A stretch of 47,931 bases of DNA from Clostridia bacterium (lineage in GTDB: Bacteria > Bacillota > Clostridia > UMGS1883 > UMGS1540): contig JAFSAU010000006.1 in the NCBI GenBank assembly GCA_017442155.1, positions 1-47,931 on the forward strand. Direction: 5' to 3'. This document shows positions 28,683 to 36,450 of this stretch, piece after piece. A model generated the notes under the pieces. The model saw only the letters and a list, made by a program, of their open reading frames with translations, was not told the origin of the DNA and did not search any database. Both the position numbers and the translations under genes were made by a program. How positions within the stretch are numbered: position 1 is the stretch's first letter; every line of letters starts with the position of its first letter.

Positions 28683-29402
28683 ATGCAAAAGGTATTAAGC
28701 TATGTACGGCGTGCCGTGGACGATTATCATATGATTGAAGAAGGGGACAAAATCGCCGTCGGCGTTTCCGGCGGCAAGGACAGCGTGACGCTGGCTCTTG
28801 CCCTTCATGCCCTGAGCCGCTTTTATCCGAAAAAATTTGAGGTGGTGCCCATCACGCTCAGTCTGGGCTTTGACACTATGGATTTTGCACCGCTTGCTGC
28901 CTATTTTGAAGCACAGGGACTGCCCCTGATTATTAAAGAAACCAACATCGCTGAAATTCTGTTCGACATCCGCAGAGAGCCCAATCCCTGCTCCCTCTGC
29001 GCCAAGCTTCGCCGCGGTGCTTTGCATGATGCGGCCATTGAAGCGGGCTGTCGCAAGGTTGCACTGGGGCATCATAATGACGACGCGCTGGAAACGTTTA
29101 TTCTCTGCCTTTTTTACGAGGGAAGACTTCATTCGTTCAGCCCCGTCACATATCTGGACCGGAAGGACATCCACCTCATCCGGCCCATGCTGTATATGCA
29201 GGAGGCAGATGTCGTTGGATTTATTAAACGGAGCGGGGCTCCGGTAGTACATAATCCCTGCCCGGCGAACGGGTACACAAAACGTCAGTATGCCAAAGAG
29301 CTTCTGGCAGAGCTTTCCCGTGAAAACCGGGGTCTGAAAGAACGAATTTTTACGGCCATGACAAATGGGCTTGAAAATTATCGAAAGGATGAAATGAAAT
29401 GA
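28683..29402 (+). CDS. TtcA-like tRNA 2-thiocytidine biosynthesis protein
   Basis: An ATP-pyrophosphatase of the TtcA/TtuA family, which thiolates tRNA bases through an iron-sulfur cluster. The 239-aa protein has the PP-loop SGGKDS (about 31-36) and the paired cysteines PCSLC (about 103-107). LGHHNDDALET is followed by the third cysteine in NPCPANG. It is shorter than E. coli TtcA (311 aa) but keeps all three cluster cysteines. The exact tRNA target (C32 or other) is not predictable. It lies 3 bp after ligA and overlaps galU by 4 bp. Confidence 0.88.
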   Translation: MQKVLSYVRRAVDDYHMIEEGDKIAVGVSGGKDSVTLALALHALSRFYPKKFEVVPITLSLGFDTMDFAPLAAYFEAQGLPLIIKETNIAEILFDIRREPNPCSLCAKLRRGALHDAAIEAGCRKVALGHHNDDALETFILCLFYEGRLHSFSPVTYLDRKDIHLIRPMLYMQEADVVGFIKRSGAPVVHNPCPANGYTKRQYAKELLAELSRENRGLKERIFTAMTNGLENYRKDEMK

Positions 29403-30274
29403 AAATTACAAAAGCAGTTATTCCTGCGGCAGGACTTGGCACAAGATTCCTGCCTGCCACCAAAGCAGTGCCGAAAGAAATGCTCCCCATTGTAGACACC
29501 CCCACGCTTCAGTATATTATTGAGGAAGCGGCGAAAAGCGGTATCGAAGACATTCTGATTATTACCGGCCGCGGCAAGCGGGCCATTGAGGACCATTTTG
29601 ACAAATCCTATGAGCTGGAAACGGAGCTGGCACGGGCCGGAAAACACGATTATATCGAGGGACTTGAGCACATTTCCTCTCTTGCAAACATTCATTATGT
29701 ACGCCAGAAGCAGGCCCTGGGACTTGGTCACGCCATCCTTTGTGCAAAATCCTTTGTAGGAAACGCCCCCTTTGCCGTACTGCTCGGGGATGATATTGTA
29801 CATTCTGAAACGCCGTGCCTCAAGCAGATGATTGATGTGTACGATAAATACGGCTCCTCCGTGCTGGGTGTGCAGGAGGTGGCACGGGAGGATATTTCCA
29901 AATACGGCATTGTCGATGCCGTACCGGTAGAAAAGAATATTCACCGGGTGCAGGGTATGGTGGAAAAACCGAACCCCGAAAACGCTCCCAGTAACATTGC
30001 CGTACTGGGCCGTTATATCATCACCCCGGAAATTTTCACACTTTTAGAAAACACAAAGCCCGGTGCCGGCGGCGAAATCCAGCTTACCGATGCGCTTTGC
30101 GCCCTGGCCGGGATGCAGCCTGTATACAGCTCTATTTTTGATGGCAAGCGGTACGATGTGGGCAGTAAAATCGGATTCCTTCAGGCCACAGTGGAATACG
30201 CCTTACGGCGGGAGGATATCGGTGCCCAGTTTAAGGAATACCTGAAAACAGTGATTGGAGACACAAAATGTTAA
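29399..30274 (+). CDS. galU: UTP-glucose-1-phosphate uridylyltransferase
   Basis: Makes UDP-glucose from UTP and glucose-1-phosphate for envelope sugars. The 291-aa protein is a full-length GalU. It has the nucleotide-binding start VIPAAGLGTRFLPATKAVPKEMLP, VRQKQALGLGHA, LGDD, MVEKP and AGGEIQLTDAL. The glycogen genes at the left of the window also handle glucose-1-phosphate but use ADP-glucose. It overlaps ispE by 7 bp. Confidence 0.97.
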   Translation: MKITKAVIPAAGLGTRFLPATKAVPKEMLPIVDTPTLQYIIEEAAKSGIEDILIITGRGKRAIEDHFDKSYELETELARAGKHDYIEGLEHISSLANIHYVRQKQALGLGHAILCAKSFVGNAPFAVLLGDDIVHSETPCLKQMIDVYDKYGSSVLGVQEVAREDISKYGIVDAVPVEKNIHRVQGMVEKPNPENAPSNIAVLGRYIITPEIFTLLENTKPGAGGEIQLTDALCALAGMQPVYSSIFDGKRYDVGSKIGFLQATVEYALRREDIGAQFKEYLKTVIGDTKC

Positions 30275-31116
30275 GCATCCGGGCGCACGCCAAAATCAAC
30301 CTGTCACTGGATATTATCGGTAAGCGGCCGGACGGATACCACGACCTTTCATCTGTCATGCAGTCCATCCGTCTGCATGACGAGGTTACGCTTCGTTCTC
30401 AAAAAGAAATTACCGTCCGGTGTGATTTACGCTTTCTCCCCTGCGATAACCGGAACATTGCCTGGAAAGCGGCCCGTCTTTTTATGGATGAACTCCAAAC
30501 GGATGACGGCATTGGAATTCAGATAAAAAAACACATTCCTGTGGGCGGCGGTCTCGGCGGCGGCAGTGCAGATGCGGCGGCAGTGCTGATGGGACTAAAC
30601 CGCATGTACGGCTTTCCTGTCACCTTCGACCGGCTTTTGCAGCTGGGTCTTGCCTGCGGCGCAGATGTACCTTTTTGTATGACCGGCGGCACCTGCCTTG
30701 CGGAAGGTCTTGGCGAAAGACTGATGCCGCTCCCCTCCATGCCCCACTGTCATATTCTCTTGCTGCGTCCCCGCTTTTCACTAAGCACGAAAAAGATGTT
30801 CGGCCTTGTGGACGTAAAAAAAATTAAACACCATCCGGACACCCGCGGTCTCATCAATGCCCTCAACAACCGGGATGCTGAAGGTGTGACTGTGCGGATG
30901 TTCAACTGTCTGGAGGCTTTTGCCCCGCGTCTGGAAATCCGGGAATATAAGCAGCTACTGCTGGACGAGGGTGCTAAAGCTGCATTGATGACAGGAAGCG
31001 GCTCTGTGGTGTATGGCATTTTTTCTTCTTTTGAAAAAGCAGCTTCGGCAAAGGAGCGATTTTCTGCCATGGGGCTCCGTCCATGTCTTACAGCACCTGT
31101 TCCTTCCATTTTTTAA
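30268..31116 (+). CDS. ispE: 4-diphosphocytidyl-2-C-methyl-D-erythritol kinase
   Basis: A GHMP kinase of the MEP isoprenoid pathway. The 282-aa protein starts IRAHAKINLSLDIIGKRPDGYHDL and has the ATP loop PVGGGLGGGSADAAA (about 91-105). It also has ADVPFCMTGGT and the C-terminal TGSGSVVYGIF. It is followed by spoIIR, as in several Clostridia. Confidence 0.97.
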   Translation: MLSIRAHAKINLSLDIIGKRPDGYHDLSSVMQSIRLHDEVTLRSQKEITVRCDLRFLPCDNRNIAWKAARLFMDELQTDDGIGIQIKKHIPVGGGLGGGSADAAAVLMGLNRMYGFPVTFDRLLQLGLACGADVPFCMTGGTCLAEGLGERLMPLPSMPHCHILLLRPRFSLSTKKMFGLVDVKKIKHHPDTRGLINALNNRDAEGVTVRMFNCLEAFAPRLEIREYKQLLLDEGAKAALMTGSGSVVYGIFSSFEKAASAKERFSAMGLRPCLTAPVPSIF

Positions 31117-31131
31117 GTTTTTACACAAATT

Positions 31132-31161
31132 GTATAATACACCTCACTTATGGCAATACTC
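31132..31161 (+). promoter_or_regulatory. candidate sigma-F promoter of spoIIR
   Basis: GTATA (31132-31136), 15-bp spacer and GGCAATACTC (31152-31161). The second block matches the Bacillus sigma-F -10 consensus GGNNANANTN exactly. The predicted transcript would start a few bases before the ribosome site at 31168, giving a very short leader. Forespore sigma-F control is known for spoIIR in Bacillus. Confidence 0.55.
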
Positions 31162-31179
31162 ACTACTGAGGTGAATAAC

Positions 31180-31806
31180 ATGAAAAAATGCATAATTGCA
31201 CTGCTTACAGGGCTCCTGGTTACGGCAGGGCTGACAATATATTCTGATGCGATGCAAAGCGAAGTTGCCCGGAATGTCCTGCGGCTCCATGTGCTTGCCA
31301 ACAGCGACGCCGAGGAGGACCAGAACTTAAAGCTTGCTGTCCGGGACCGGCTTCTCCAGGAGAGCCGCACTCTTTTTACAGATTGTGAAACACCGGCACA
31401 GTCCAAGGCGGTATTTCTGCAAGAAAAGAGTAAGCTGACGGCTGCGGCGGCAGATGAAATCGCCAGGCAGGGATATTGTTACCCCGTTTCGGTTTCTCTG
31501 GAGAAAACATATTTTCCTACAAAATATTATGACGGTGTCGCCTTTCCCGCCGGAGAGTATGAGGCCGTACGTGTGGAAATCGGAGAGGCCGCAGGGCAAA
31601 ACTGGTGGTGTGTAATGTTCCCGCCGCTGTGCTTTGTAGACGGCAGTGTATCGTCGGACAGTGCGGCACAGATTACGCAAGCTGTGGGTGAAGATGCGGC
31701 ACTGCTCACCCCGGACGCCACAGCCGATGTGCAGGTCCGCTTTAAGGTGGTAGATTTTTTCCAGAGTGCCACACATGTGATACGGGAGGCGTTCCGACGT
31801 TCCTGA
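31180..31806 (+). CDS. spoIIR: stage II sporulation protein R
   Basis: A secreted forespore signal that triggers processing of pro-sigma-E in the mother cell. The 208-aa protein has an N-terminal signal/membrane segment (CIIALLTGLLVTAGLTIYSDA). The SpoIIR core reads VLRLHVLANSDAEEDQNLKLAVRDRLL, with VSLEKTYFPTKYYDGVAFPAGEYEAVRVEIGEAAGQNWWCVMFPPLCF further on. ATG 31180 is chosen over the upstream in-frame ATG because GAGGTG precedes it. It ends at a strong terminator. Confidence 0.94.
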   Translation: MKKCIIALLTGLLVTAGLTIYSDAMQSEVARNVLRLHVLANSDAEEDQNLKLAVRDRLLQESRTLFTDCETPAQSKAVFLQEKSKLTAAAADEIARQGYCYPVSVSLEKTYFPTKYYDGVAFPAGEYEAVRVEIGEAAGQNWWCVMFPPLCFVDGSVSSDSAAQITQAVGEDAALLTPDATADVQVRFKVVDFFQSATHVIREAFRRS

Positions 31807-31827
31807 ACTGCAAGAACGTAATTACGG

Positions 31828-31856
31828 AAAAACCGAGGGTTTGCCTCGGTTTTTTG
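31828..31856. terminator. bidirectional terminator spoIIR / DUF4179 gene
   Basis: CCGAGG (31833-31838) pairs with CCTCGG (31844-31849), flanked by an A-run on the left and TTTTTT on the right, so it can stop both convergent units. Confidence 0.85.
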
Positions 31857-31888
31857 TATACATATATTGTTTTCTGTATTCGTTTCAT

Positions 31889-32539
31889 CTACCTTTTAAA
31901 CACACACCTCCAGTTACCCGTTATATGCAGGGGTGCATCGGCTTTTGAAAGTCCGTACATTTTTTCAATTTGAATAAAATATGTTTCGTTTTCGCGTAAG
32001 GCTTCAGGCAAAGGAATAGCCACTACCACTTTCCCATTATTTACAGCTCCCTTAATCGCTTTCTCAGCTTCGATTTCGGATTTCATAATCACCTCGTTTT
32101 TACTGTCAAGAATTTTATATTCTGAAACCGCAATCTCCTGAATGAATGAGAATGGGGCTTCTGTTTTGTTTTGAAATGTAACATCTAATGGAAGAACGGC
32201 ATTACCGTTTTCTGATGTTATATCCAAAACCGTAATCAAAATATCGTTTGTTGCATTGGCATATTCCGTGCCCGTAATTGCCCCGTCAATCCGGGTGATG
32301 TCTCTGAAAAATCCCCGTATTGAATTTGCCATTGGCGTTACGGTTACTGTAACAATGCACAACACCGTGGCAACTGCAATTATAATTGCTTTTTTCCTCC
32401 GGATTTTCTTTATTTGTCTGCACATAGTTTCCCCCTCCATATTCCTGATTTCAGTTTTCAAATCAAACGGCACCTCTATATTTTTTTTGGCTATTTGTGC
32501 ATGTTCCTTCAGTCTGCTTTCAAGCTCAGAACGTTTCAT
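31889..32539 (-). CDS. DUF4179-like membrane protein, probable anti-sigma partner
   Basis: A 216-aa protein with a cytoplasmic N-terminus of about 48 residues, one transmembrane helix (AIIIAVATVLCIVTVTVTPM, about 50-69) and an extracellular domain. That topology and the MANSIRGFFRDI segment after the helix are typical of DUF4179 proteins encoded next to ECF sigma factors. It lies 4 bp downstream of the sigma gene. An anti-sigma function is inferred from position and topology; the signal is unknown. Confidence 0.75.
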   Translation of the reverse strand: MKRSELESRLKEHAQIAKKNIEVPFDLKTEIRNMEGETMCRQIKKIRRKKAIIIAVATVLCIVTVTVTPMANSIRGFFRDITRIDGAITGTEYANATNDILITVLDITSENGNAVLPLDVTFQNKTEAPFSFIQEIAVSEYKILDSKNEVIMKSEIEAEKAIKGAVNNGKVVVAIPLPEALRENETYFIQIEKMYGLSKADAPLHITGNWRCVFKR

Positions 32540-32543
32540 TTTA

Positions 32544-33008
32544 TTACCTCTCTCCTTTCAAAATCGTTTTCAGCTCTGACAATGCCTTTTTCGTTCTGTA
32601 CTTCACGGTTGAAACAGGTTGTTTGAGTGCCTTTGCAACCTCCTCGAACGTCATGTCATTATAGAAGCGGAGTGTTATGTAAACAGCTTGTTTTTGCGGC
32701 AATTTACAAATGCAGTCTATCATACCGATTTCCTCCGTCGGCATATCACAAAACGCGTCTGATGCGTCGGTAAGTGTTTCCGTGAATTTTTGCTTTTTTA
32801 AATAGTCCTTACTTTTGTTAATGACAATACGGGTAATCCAGGTTTTAAAATACGCCTTGTTTTTTAAGGTATCAAATGCTTTCCAAGCCGATAAAACAGC
32901 TTCTTGCACGCAGTCTTTCGCGTCTTCTGTATTATGCAGATATCCGATTGCAACCAAAAACAATGCTTTTTCGCACTCCTTATACTTCTGCTCGAACAGC
33001 TCGTACAA
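32544..33008 (-). CDS. ECF-type RNA polymerase sigma factor
   Basis: A 154-aa group IV sigma factor. Region 2 (about 10-75) includes EDAKDCVQEAVLSAWKAFDTL. Region 4 (about 98-150) includes LPQKQAVYITLRFYNDMTFEEVAKALKQPVSTVKYRTKKAL. Its start has GGAGG upstream and lies just downstream of an ECF-type promoter (33055-33080), so it probably controls itself. The partner gene follows after 4 bp. Confidence 0.92.
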   Translation of the reverse strand: MYELFEQKYKECEKALFLVAIGYLHNTEDAKDCVQEAVLSAWKAFDTLKNKAYFKTWITRIVINKSKDYLKKQKFTETLTDASDAFCDMPTEEIGMIDCICKLPQKQAVYITLRFYNDMTFEEVAKALKQPVSTVKYRTKKALSELKTILKGER

Positions 33009-33054
33009 TTTTTAGCCTCCTTTCTTCTTTGCGTAAAAGCTTTTACACCTATTA

Positions 33055-33080
33055 GACGATTCGGAAATAAAAAAAGTTAA
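33055..33080 (-). promoter_or_regulatory. autoregulatory ECF promoter
   Basis: On the minus strand TTAAC (33080-33076), 17-bp spacer and CGTC followed by TAAT (from 33058). AAC-N17-CGTC is the classic ECF sigma promoter form. The same architecture lies upstream of the second sigma gene at 47.6 kb. Confidence 0.7.
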
Positions 33081-33096
33081 AAATTCTTTATATTTT

Positions 33097-33130
33097 AAAA
33101 GTGGCCTGAAATTAACATTTCAAGCCACCT
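33097..33130 (-). terminator. terminator of the ECF-transporter S gene
   Basis: GTGGC...GAAAT (33101-33112) pairs with ATTTC...GCCAC (33117-33128). On the minus strand TTTTAAAAT follows. It separates this gene from the sigma promoter just beyond. Confidence 0.7.
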
Positions 33131-33144
33131 AATTAAAATTCCGC

Positions 33145-33645
33145 TTAAAAAATTTTTGATTTTTCAAATATTTTTATAAGTATTATTCCGATGATAAGAC
33201 CCGCCGTTCCCTGCACACCGTTTGCCGGAATATTCACCATAGACGGTACAAAGCCGTACATAAAACCCTCAAACACAAAGTATCCAAGAATCATTTCAAA
33301 TTCAGCAAGTATTCCGCCGATAATTCTTGAAGGGGTGTTCCCGAGCTTATTCTGCATTCCCCTAAAGCAGAAATGGGCAATGATGGCCATAACGCCTTTA
33401 ATTACAAAGGTTGCAGGCGCATATATAACATAATAGCCTGAGAATACATCGGCAAGAGCAGAGCCAATACCTGCAGCCAAAAATCCGTACACAGGTGACA
33501 AAATCCATCCCGAAAGGAGTACAACGCAGTCACCGAGATTTAAGTATCCTTTCAGCGGAGACGGAATTTTGATGATCATTGTCGCTACACAGCAAAGTGC
33601 CGCGAGCATTGCAGCTACTACAATTTTTCTTGTATTTGTTTGCAT
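33145..33645 (-). CDS. ECF transporter S component, probably for vitamin B6
   Basis: A 166-aa integral membrane protein with about five or six helices. It begins MQTNTRKIVVAAMLAALCCVATMIIKIPSPLKGYLNLGD, the pattern of energy-coupling-factor substrate-binding components (vitamin uptake). Genes for the shared ATPase/T module are not here. It is divergent from a MocR/PdxR-type regulator, which suggests pyridoxine or a related vitamin; this is inferred, not visible in the protein. ATG 33645 is chosen over the longer frame because AAGGGG precedes it. Confidence 0.82.
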   Translation of the reverse strand: MQTNTRKIVVAAMLAALCCVATMIIKIPSPLKGYLNLGDCVVLLSGWILSPVYGFLAAGIGSALADVFSGYYVIYAPATFVIKGVMAIIAHFCFRGMQNKLGNTPSRIIGGILAEFEMILGYFVFEGFMYGFVPSMVNIPANGVQGTAGLIIGIILIKIFEKSKIF

Positions 33646-33657
33646 TATAAAAACCCC

Positions 33658-33686
33658 TTTACAAATTCTTTTATTTATTGTATAAT
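33658..33686 (+). promoter_or_regulatory. promoter of the MocR-type regulator
   Basis: TTTACA (33658-33663), 17-bp spacer, TATAAT (33681-33686). It overlaps the divergent promoter of the S component on the other strand. Confidence 0.8.
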
Positions 33687-33705
33687 AAATCTGAACATAT
33701 AACAA
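33677..33705 (-). promoter_or_regulatory. promoter of the ECF S component
   Basis: On the minus strand TTGTTA (33705-33700), 17-bp spacer, TACAAT (33682-33677). The -10 boxes of the two divergent promoters overlap, so one bound regulator could switch both. Confidence 0.75.
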
Positions 33706-33736
33706 TTACCAATTAAGGAGTTTTTAATATAACCAG

Positions 33737-34825
33737 ATGAAATACGCAATTGATTCCAGTTCAAAACAAAAGGCTTATATGCAGCTCTATGAACAGCTCA
33801 GGGCCGATATAATAAATTCAGTTTATAAATTCGGCGAAAAGCTTCCTTCCAAGCGTATTCTCGCAGAAGAAACATTGACAAGTGTTATTACTGTCGAACA
33901 CGCATACGGGATACTGTGTGATGAAGGCTACATAGAGTCCAGGGAGCGCATCGGGTACTTTGTTGCATATCAGAAAAATGATTTTGTGCCAATTGCCGAG
34001 CGCGAAATTCATGATGTTTTCCCCGGCAGTCACCGCTATCATACGGATGCGTTCCCCTTTTCTGTACTTGCAAAAACCATGCGGAATGTAATTACAAAAT
34101 ACGGCGAAACTCTTTTGATAAAATCTCCGAATGCAGGTTGCGTTGCGCTCAGGAAAGCAATCTCTGATTATCTTGCAAGAGGAAAGGGCATTTGTGTTTC
34201 GTATAATCAGATTGTAATCGGTTCCGGTGCTGAATATCTCTATGGACTTATCGTGCAGTTTTTAGGCCGGGATAAAATTTATGCACTTGAAAATCCATCC
34301 TACGAAAAGATACACTCTGTATACAGAGCAAACGGGGCTTCATGTGATTTACTCAAATTAGGCAAGGACGGAATTCTCACATCACAGCTTACAAAGACCA
34401 AAGCATCGGTCCTTCATATAACCCCTTTCAGAAGCTTCCCAAGCGGTATCACTGCAAGTGCTTCAAAACGAAATGAGTACATTAAATGGGCCAAAGACCG
34501 AAACGCCATAATCATTGAGGATGATTTTAATTCAGAATTTACCGTATCCACCAAAAACGAAGACACAGTTTTTTCGCTTGAACCCGCGCACAGTGTGATA
34601 TATGTAAATACCTTCACCAAGACAATTGCTCCCTCTATGAGAATCGGATATATGGTTTTACCCGAAGAACTTGTCAGTGAGTTCTTTGACAAAATGGGAT
34701 TTTACTCCTGCACCGTCCCCATCTTTGAACAATATGTTCTTGCAGAGTTTATTGCAAACGGCGATTTTGAAAGACACATAAACCGAACCAGAAGAAAGCT
34801 ACGTCAGATGCTGAAAAAGCCCTGA
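33737..34825 (+). pseudogene. pdxR: MocR/PdxR-type GntR regulator, C-terminally truncated by frameshift
   Basis: A transcription factor with an N-terminal GntR winged helix (1-70) and an aminotransferase-fold domain that normally binds PLP. The PLP-lysine motif is readable as NTFTKTIAPSMRIGYM. The 362-aa frame ends early; family members run about 90 residues longer. The -1 frame after about 34810 continues with family-like sequence (AEKALISLLKTSSY) up to a TAA near 34937. A one-base deletion in CAG(G)AT would explain this. The ribosome site AAGGAG lies an unusual 16 bp before the ATG. Divergent to the ECF S component, it fits vitamin B6 control. Confidence 0.75.
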
Positions 34826-34962
34826 TTTCTTTATTGAAAACAAGCTCATACAAAGCTTTCAGCGCGATTTCACCTGATATTCAAATAAACCGCGTGTATT
34901 GCAGTACTAATACATTTTCCCGCCACCTCCCAAAGTAAATTTATTTGTTTTTTCCCAAAAAT

Positions 34963-35067
34963 TCAATCCACTATCCGTTCGCTTTTGACAACACAGTCAT
35001 ACAGCATAACAACCCCTGCGCCAAAGGGTGCACCGCCGGAAATATCCGTAAGCCAATGAACGCCGAG
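34963..35067 (-). pseudogene. C-terminal fragment of a PAP2-family phosphatase
   Basis: In one minus-strand frame the sequence reads LGVHWLTDISGG and then a hydrophobic segment to a TGA at 34965-34963. GVHWLTD matches the third PAP2 signature (HxxxD), and the following hydrophobic helix fits the family C-terminus. There is no upstream part: the frame runs into the hairpin at 35066-35089 and a stop. It appears to be a remnant of a chromosomal gene cut by rearrangement at the island border. Confidence 0.55.
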
Positions 35068-35089
35068 GGCTTGCCTTACGGCAAGCCCT
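35066..35089. repeat. 10-bp perfect stem-loop
   Basis: AGGGCTTGCC (35066-35075), loop TTAC, GGCAAGCCCT (35080-35089). It marks the point where the PAP2 fragment stops. No T-run follows directly, so a terminator role is weak. Confidence 0.7.
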
Positions 35090-35107
35090 GACTAATCGGT
35101 TTTACTT

Positions 35108-35237
35108 ATTCCCACTCGGTGCGTTATAACGTGATTTACGTTGTTTCACCTGATTTTAAGCTGATTTTTTCGCTTCCTCCACTTAAAATCTTTTAATTAC
35201 TTGGTCTTAATTGTTATCTGTTATCAATTTGTTATCA
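35108..35237. mobile_element. attachment-like site A (left end of island I)
   Basis: Core ATTCCCACTCG (35108-35118). Direct repeats GTTATCT/GTTATCA/GTTATCA start at 35213, 35220 and 35231. The core TCCCACTCG recurs at 45953 and 47791, always near such repeats. A tyrosine-recombinase att site is inferred; no integrase is in the window. Confidence 0.45.
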
Positions 35238-35239
35238 CA

Positions 35240-35710
35240 TCATTTTTTATTGATTGCCTCAATAATTTCTTTGCATATATCTTCCCATACATCATCCGGC
35301 AAACATTGAAAATTATAATATGTTCCGAAAAAACCTCCATTATAATTATACGATTCTGCTTGTACGAAACCACTTTTCACTCGAGCATCATCCCATTCAA
35401 CTGCATGTCCGTGCAATCTATGTATGCTTTCCATAAAAGCATCGAGATTATGAATATTATATTTTTTCACAAATTCCACAGTCGCTTCTTTTGCAGAATC
35501 CATATCCTTGTATTGAAAGCAACCTTCCACTCTACCGGTTTTAGGATCCTTGAATTTAGGTGCATTTAACGGAATTTCCGAAAACTTCTTACACAAACTA
35601 TAAAACTCATCTTTTTTATCATCACTATCTAACAATTGCTCCAATTCTGCTCCTAAAAACTCTTTTGCATATGAATAGAATTGGTCTTTTGCATCATGTA
35701 TAATTGCCAT
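35240..35710 (-). CDS. hypothetical protein, last gene of the type I R-M operon
   Basis: A 156-aa soluble, acidic protein that I do not recognise. It has no signal peptide or membrane segment. Two tracts, DPKTGRVEGCFQYKDMDSA and IHRLHGHAVEWDDARVKSGF, look conserved in style but match no family I can name. The C-terminus is rich in aromatic residues (YNYNGGFFGTYYNFQCLPDDVWED). It follows the YgjP-type peptidase by 13 bp, so it is probably co-transcribed with the restriction genes. Confidence 0.75.
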   Translation of the reverse strand: MAIIHDAKDQFYSYAKEFLGAELEQLLDSDDKKDEFYSLCKKFSEIPLNAPKFKDPKTGRVEGCFQYKDMDSAKEATVEFVKKYNIHNLDAFMESIHRLHGHAVEWDDARVKSGFVQAESYNYNGGFFGTYYNFQCLPDDVWEDICKEIIEAINKK

Positions 35711-35723
35711 AATTTATACCTCC

Positions 35724-36449
35724 TTATAATCCATGTACTACTTCTGTATCTAATACTTTTTTTCTGTCCTTCCAATCAGGCATATAACTACTAAGAAAAT
35801 CGTAAAACTTTTTGCTATGGTTAGGATACAAGAAATGAACTAACTCATGCAAAACAACATATTCAATACAAGCAGGCTTCGCCTTGGTTAAATACTGATT
35901 GAATGTAACTTTGTTCCTATTAACACTACAGCTTCCCCAAAGAGTTTTCATTTTCTTCAGGTATATACTTGGATATGGAATATCATATTTTTTTATAATT
36001 GGATAAAGTGCATCTACTTGCTGTTTTAAAATTTCAAGCGATTCCTTCCTCCACCACTTATCAAACTGTTGCATCAGTTTTTCTTGGTTTTCTGCATAAG
36101 TAGTACATATATGCAATATCTTTCCTTCACGGTATATTAAATTCTTTTCACACGGTCTTACCGCAAAAATCAAATCTTCTCCTAGCATTTTTATAGACAT
36201 ACCATTTTTTATTACTGTCGTAGCGGCATAGCCTTTTGTTTGAGAAAATTTCTCCAATTTATCTTCTATCCATTTTTGACGTTTAGAAACAAACTCCATT
36301 AGAAATTCATCATTTATAGAATACGGAGCTGAAATCTTCACTACAGATTCAGGATAGACTTTTAACCGGATAGTCTTTATTTTTTTTCGTTCAACCGCAA
36401 TAGGTATTGTTTGATTTTTACAGTTTAATTCTAATATACTTGTTTGCAT
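35724..36449 (-). CDS. YgjP-type zinc metallopeptidase (SprT/DUF45-like)
   Basis: A 241-aa protein of the YgjP/DUF45 family. The middle contains WGSCSVNRNKVTFNQYL, followed by the zinc motif HELVHFLYPNHSKKF (about 199-213). This is HExxH-type with the third His in NHS. Members are often encoded directly after hsdR in type I restriction operons; their role there is not known. It starts 1 bp after the hsdR stop. Confidence 0.9.
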   Translation of the reverse strand: MQTSILELNCKNQTIPIAVERKKIKTIRLKVYPESVVKISAPYSINDEFLMEFVSKRQKWIEDKLEKFSQTKGYAATTVIKNGMSIKMLGEDLIFAVRPCEKNLIYREGKILHICTTYAENQEKLMQQFDKWWRKESLEILKQQVDALYPIIKKYDIPYPSIYLKKMKTLWGSCSVNRNKVTFNQYLTKAKPACIEYVVLHELVHFLYPNHSKKFYDFLSSYMPDWKDRKKVLDTEVVHGL

Positions 36450-36450
36450 C

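Larger units (their letters stand above)
34826..35239. other. decayed junction region with hairpin and attachment-like core
   Basis: No intact gene. In order: the out-of-frame tail of the MocR-type gene (to about 34937), a PAP2-phosphatase fragment on the minus strand (34963-35067), and a perfect 10-bp stem-loop (35066-35089). After these come the TCCCACTCG core (35110-35118), a GATTTTAAG/CTTAAAATC inverted repeat (35152-35190) and GTTATC(A) direct repeats (35213-35237). Confidence 0.7.

Noticed and set aside
31133..31138. Sigma-A promoter for spoIIR using TATAAT at 31133
   Set aside because: No -35 box at 16-18 bp upstream resembles TTGACA; the sigma-F reading fits better, though it remains a prediction.
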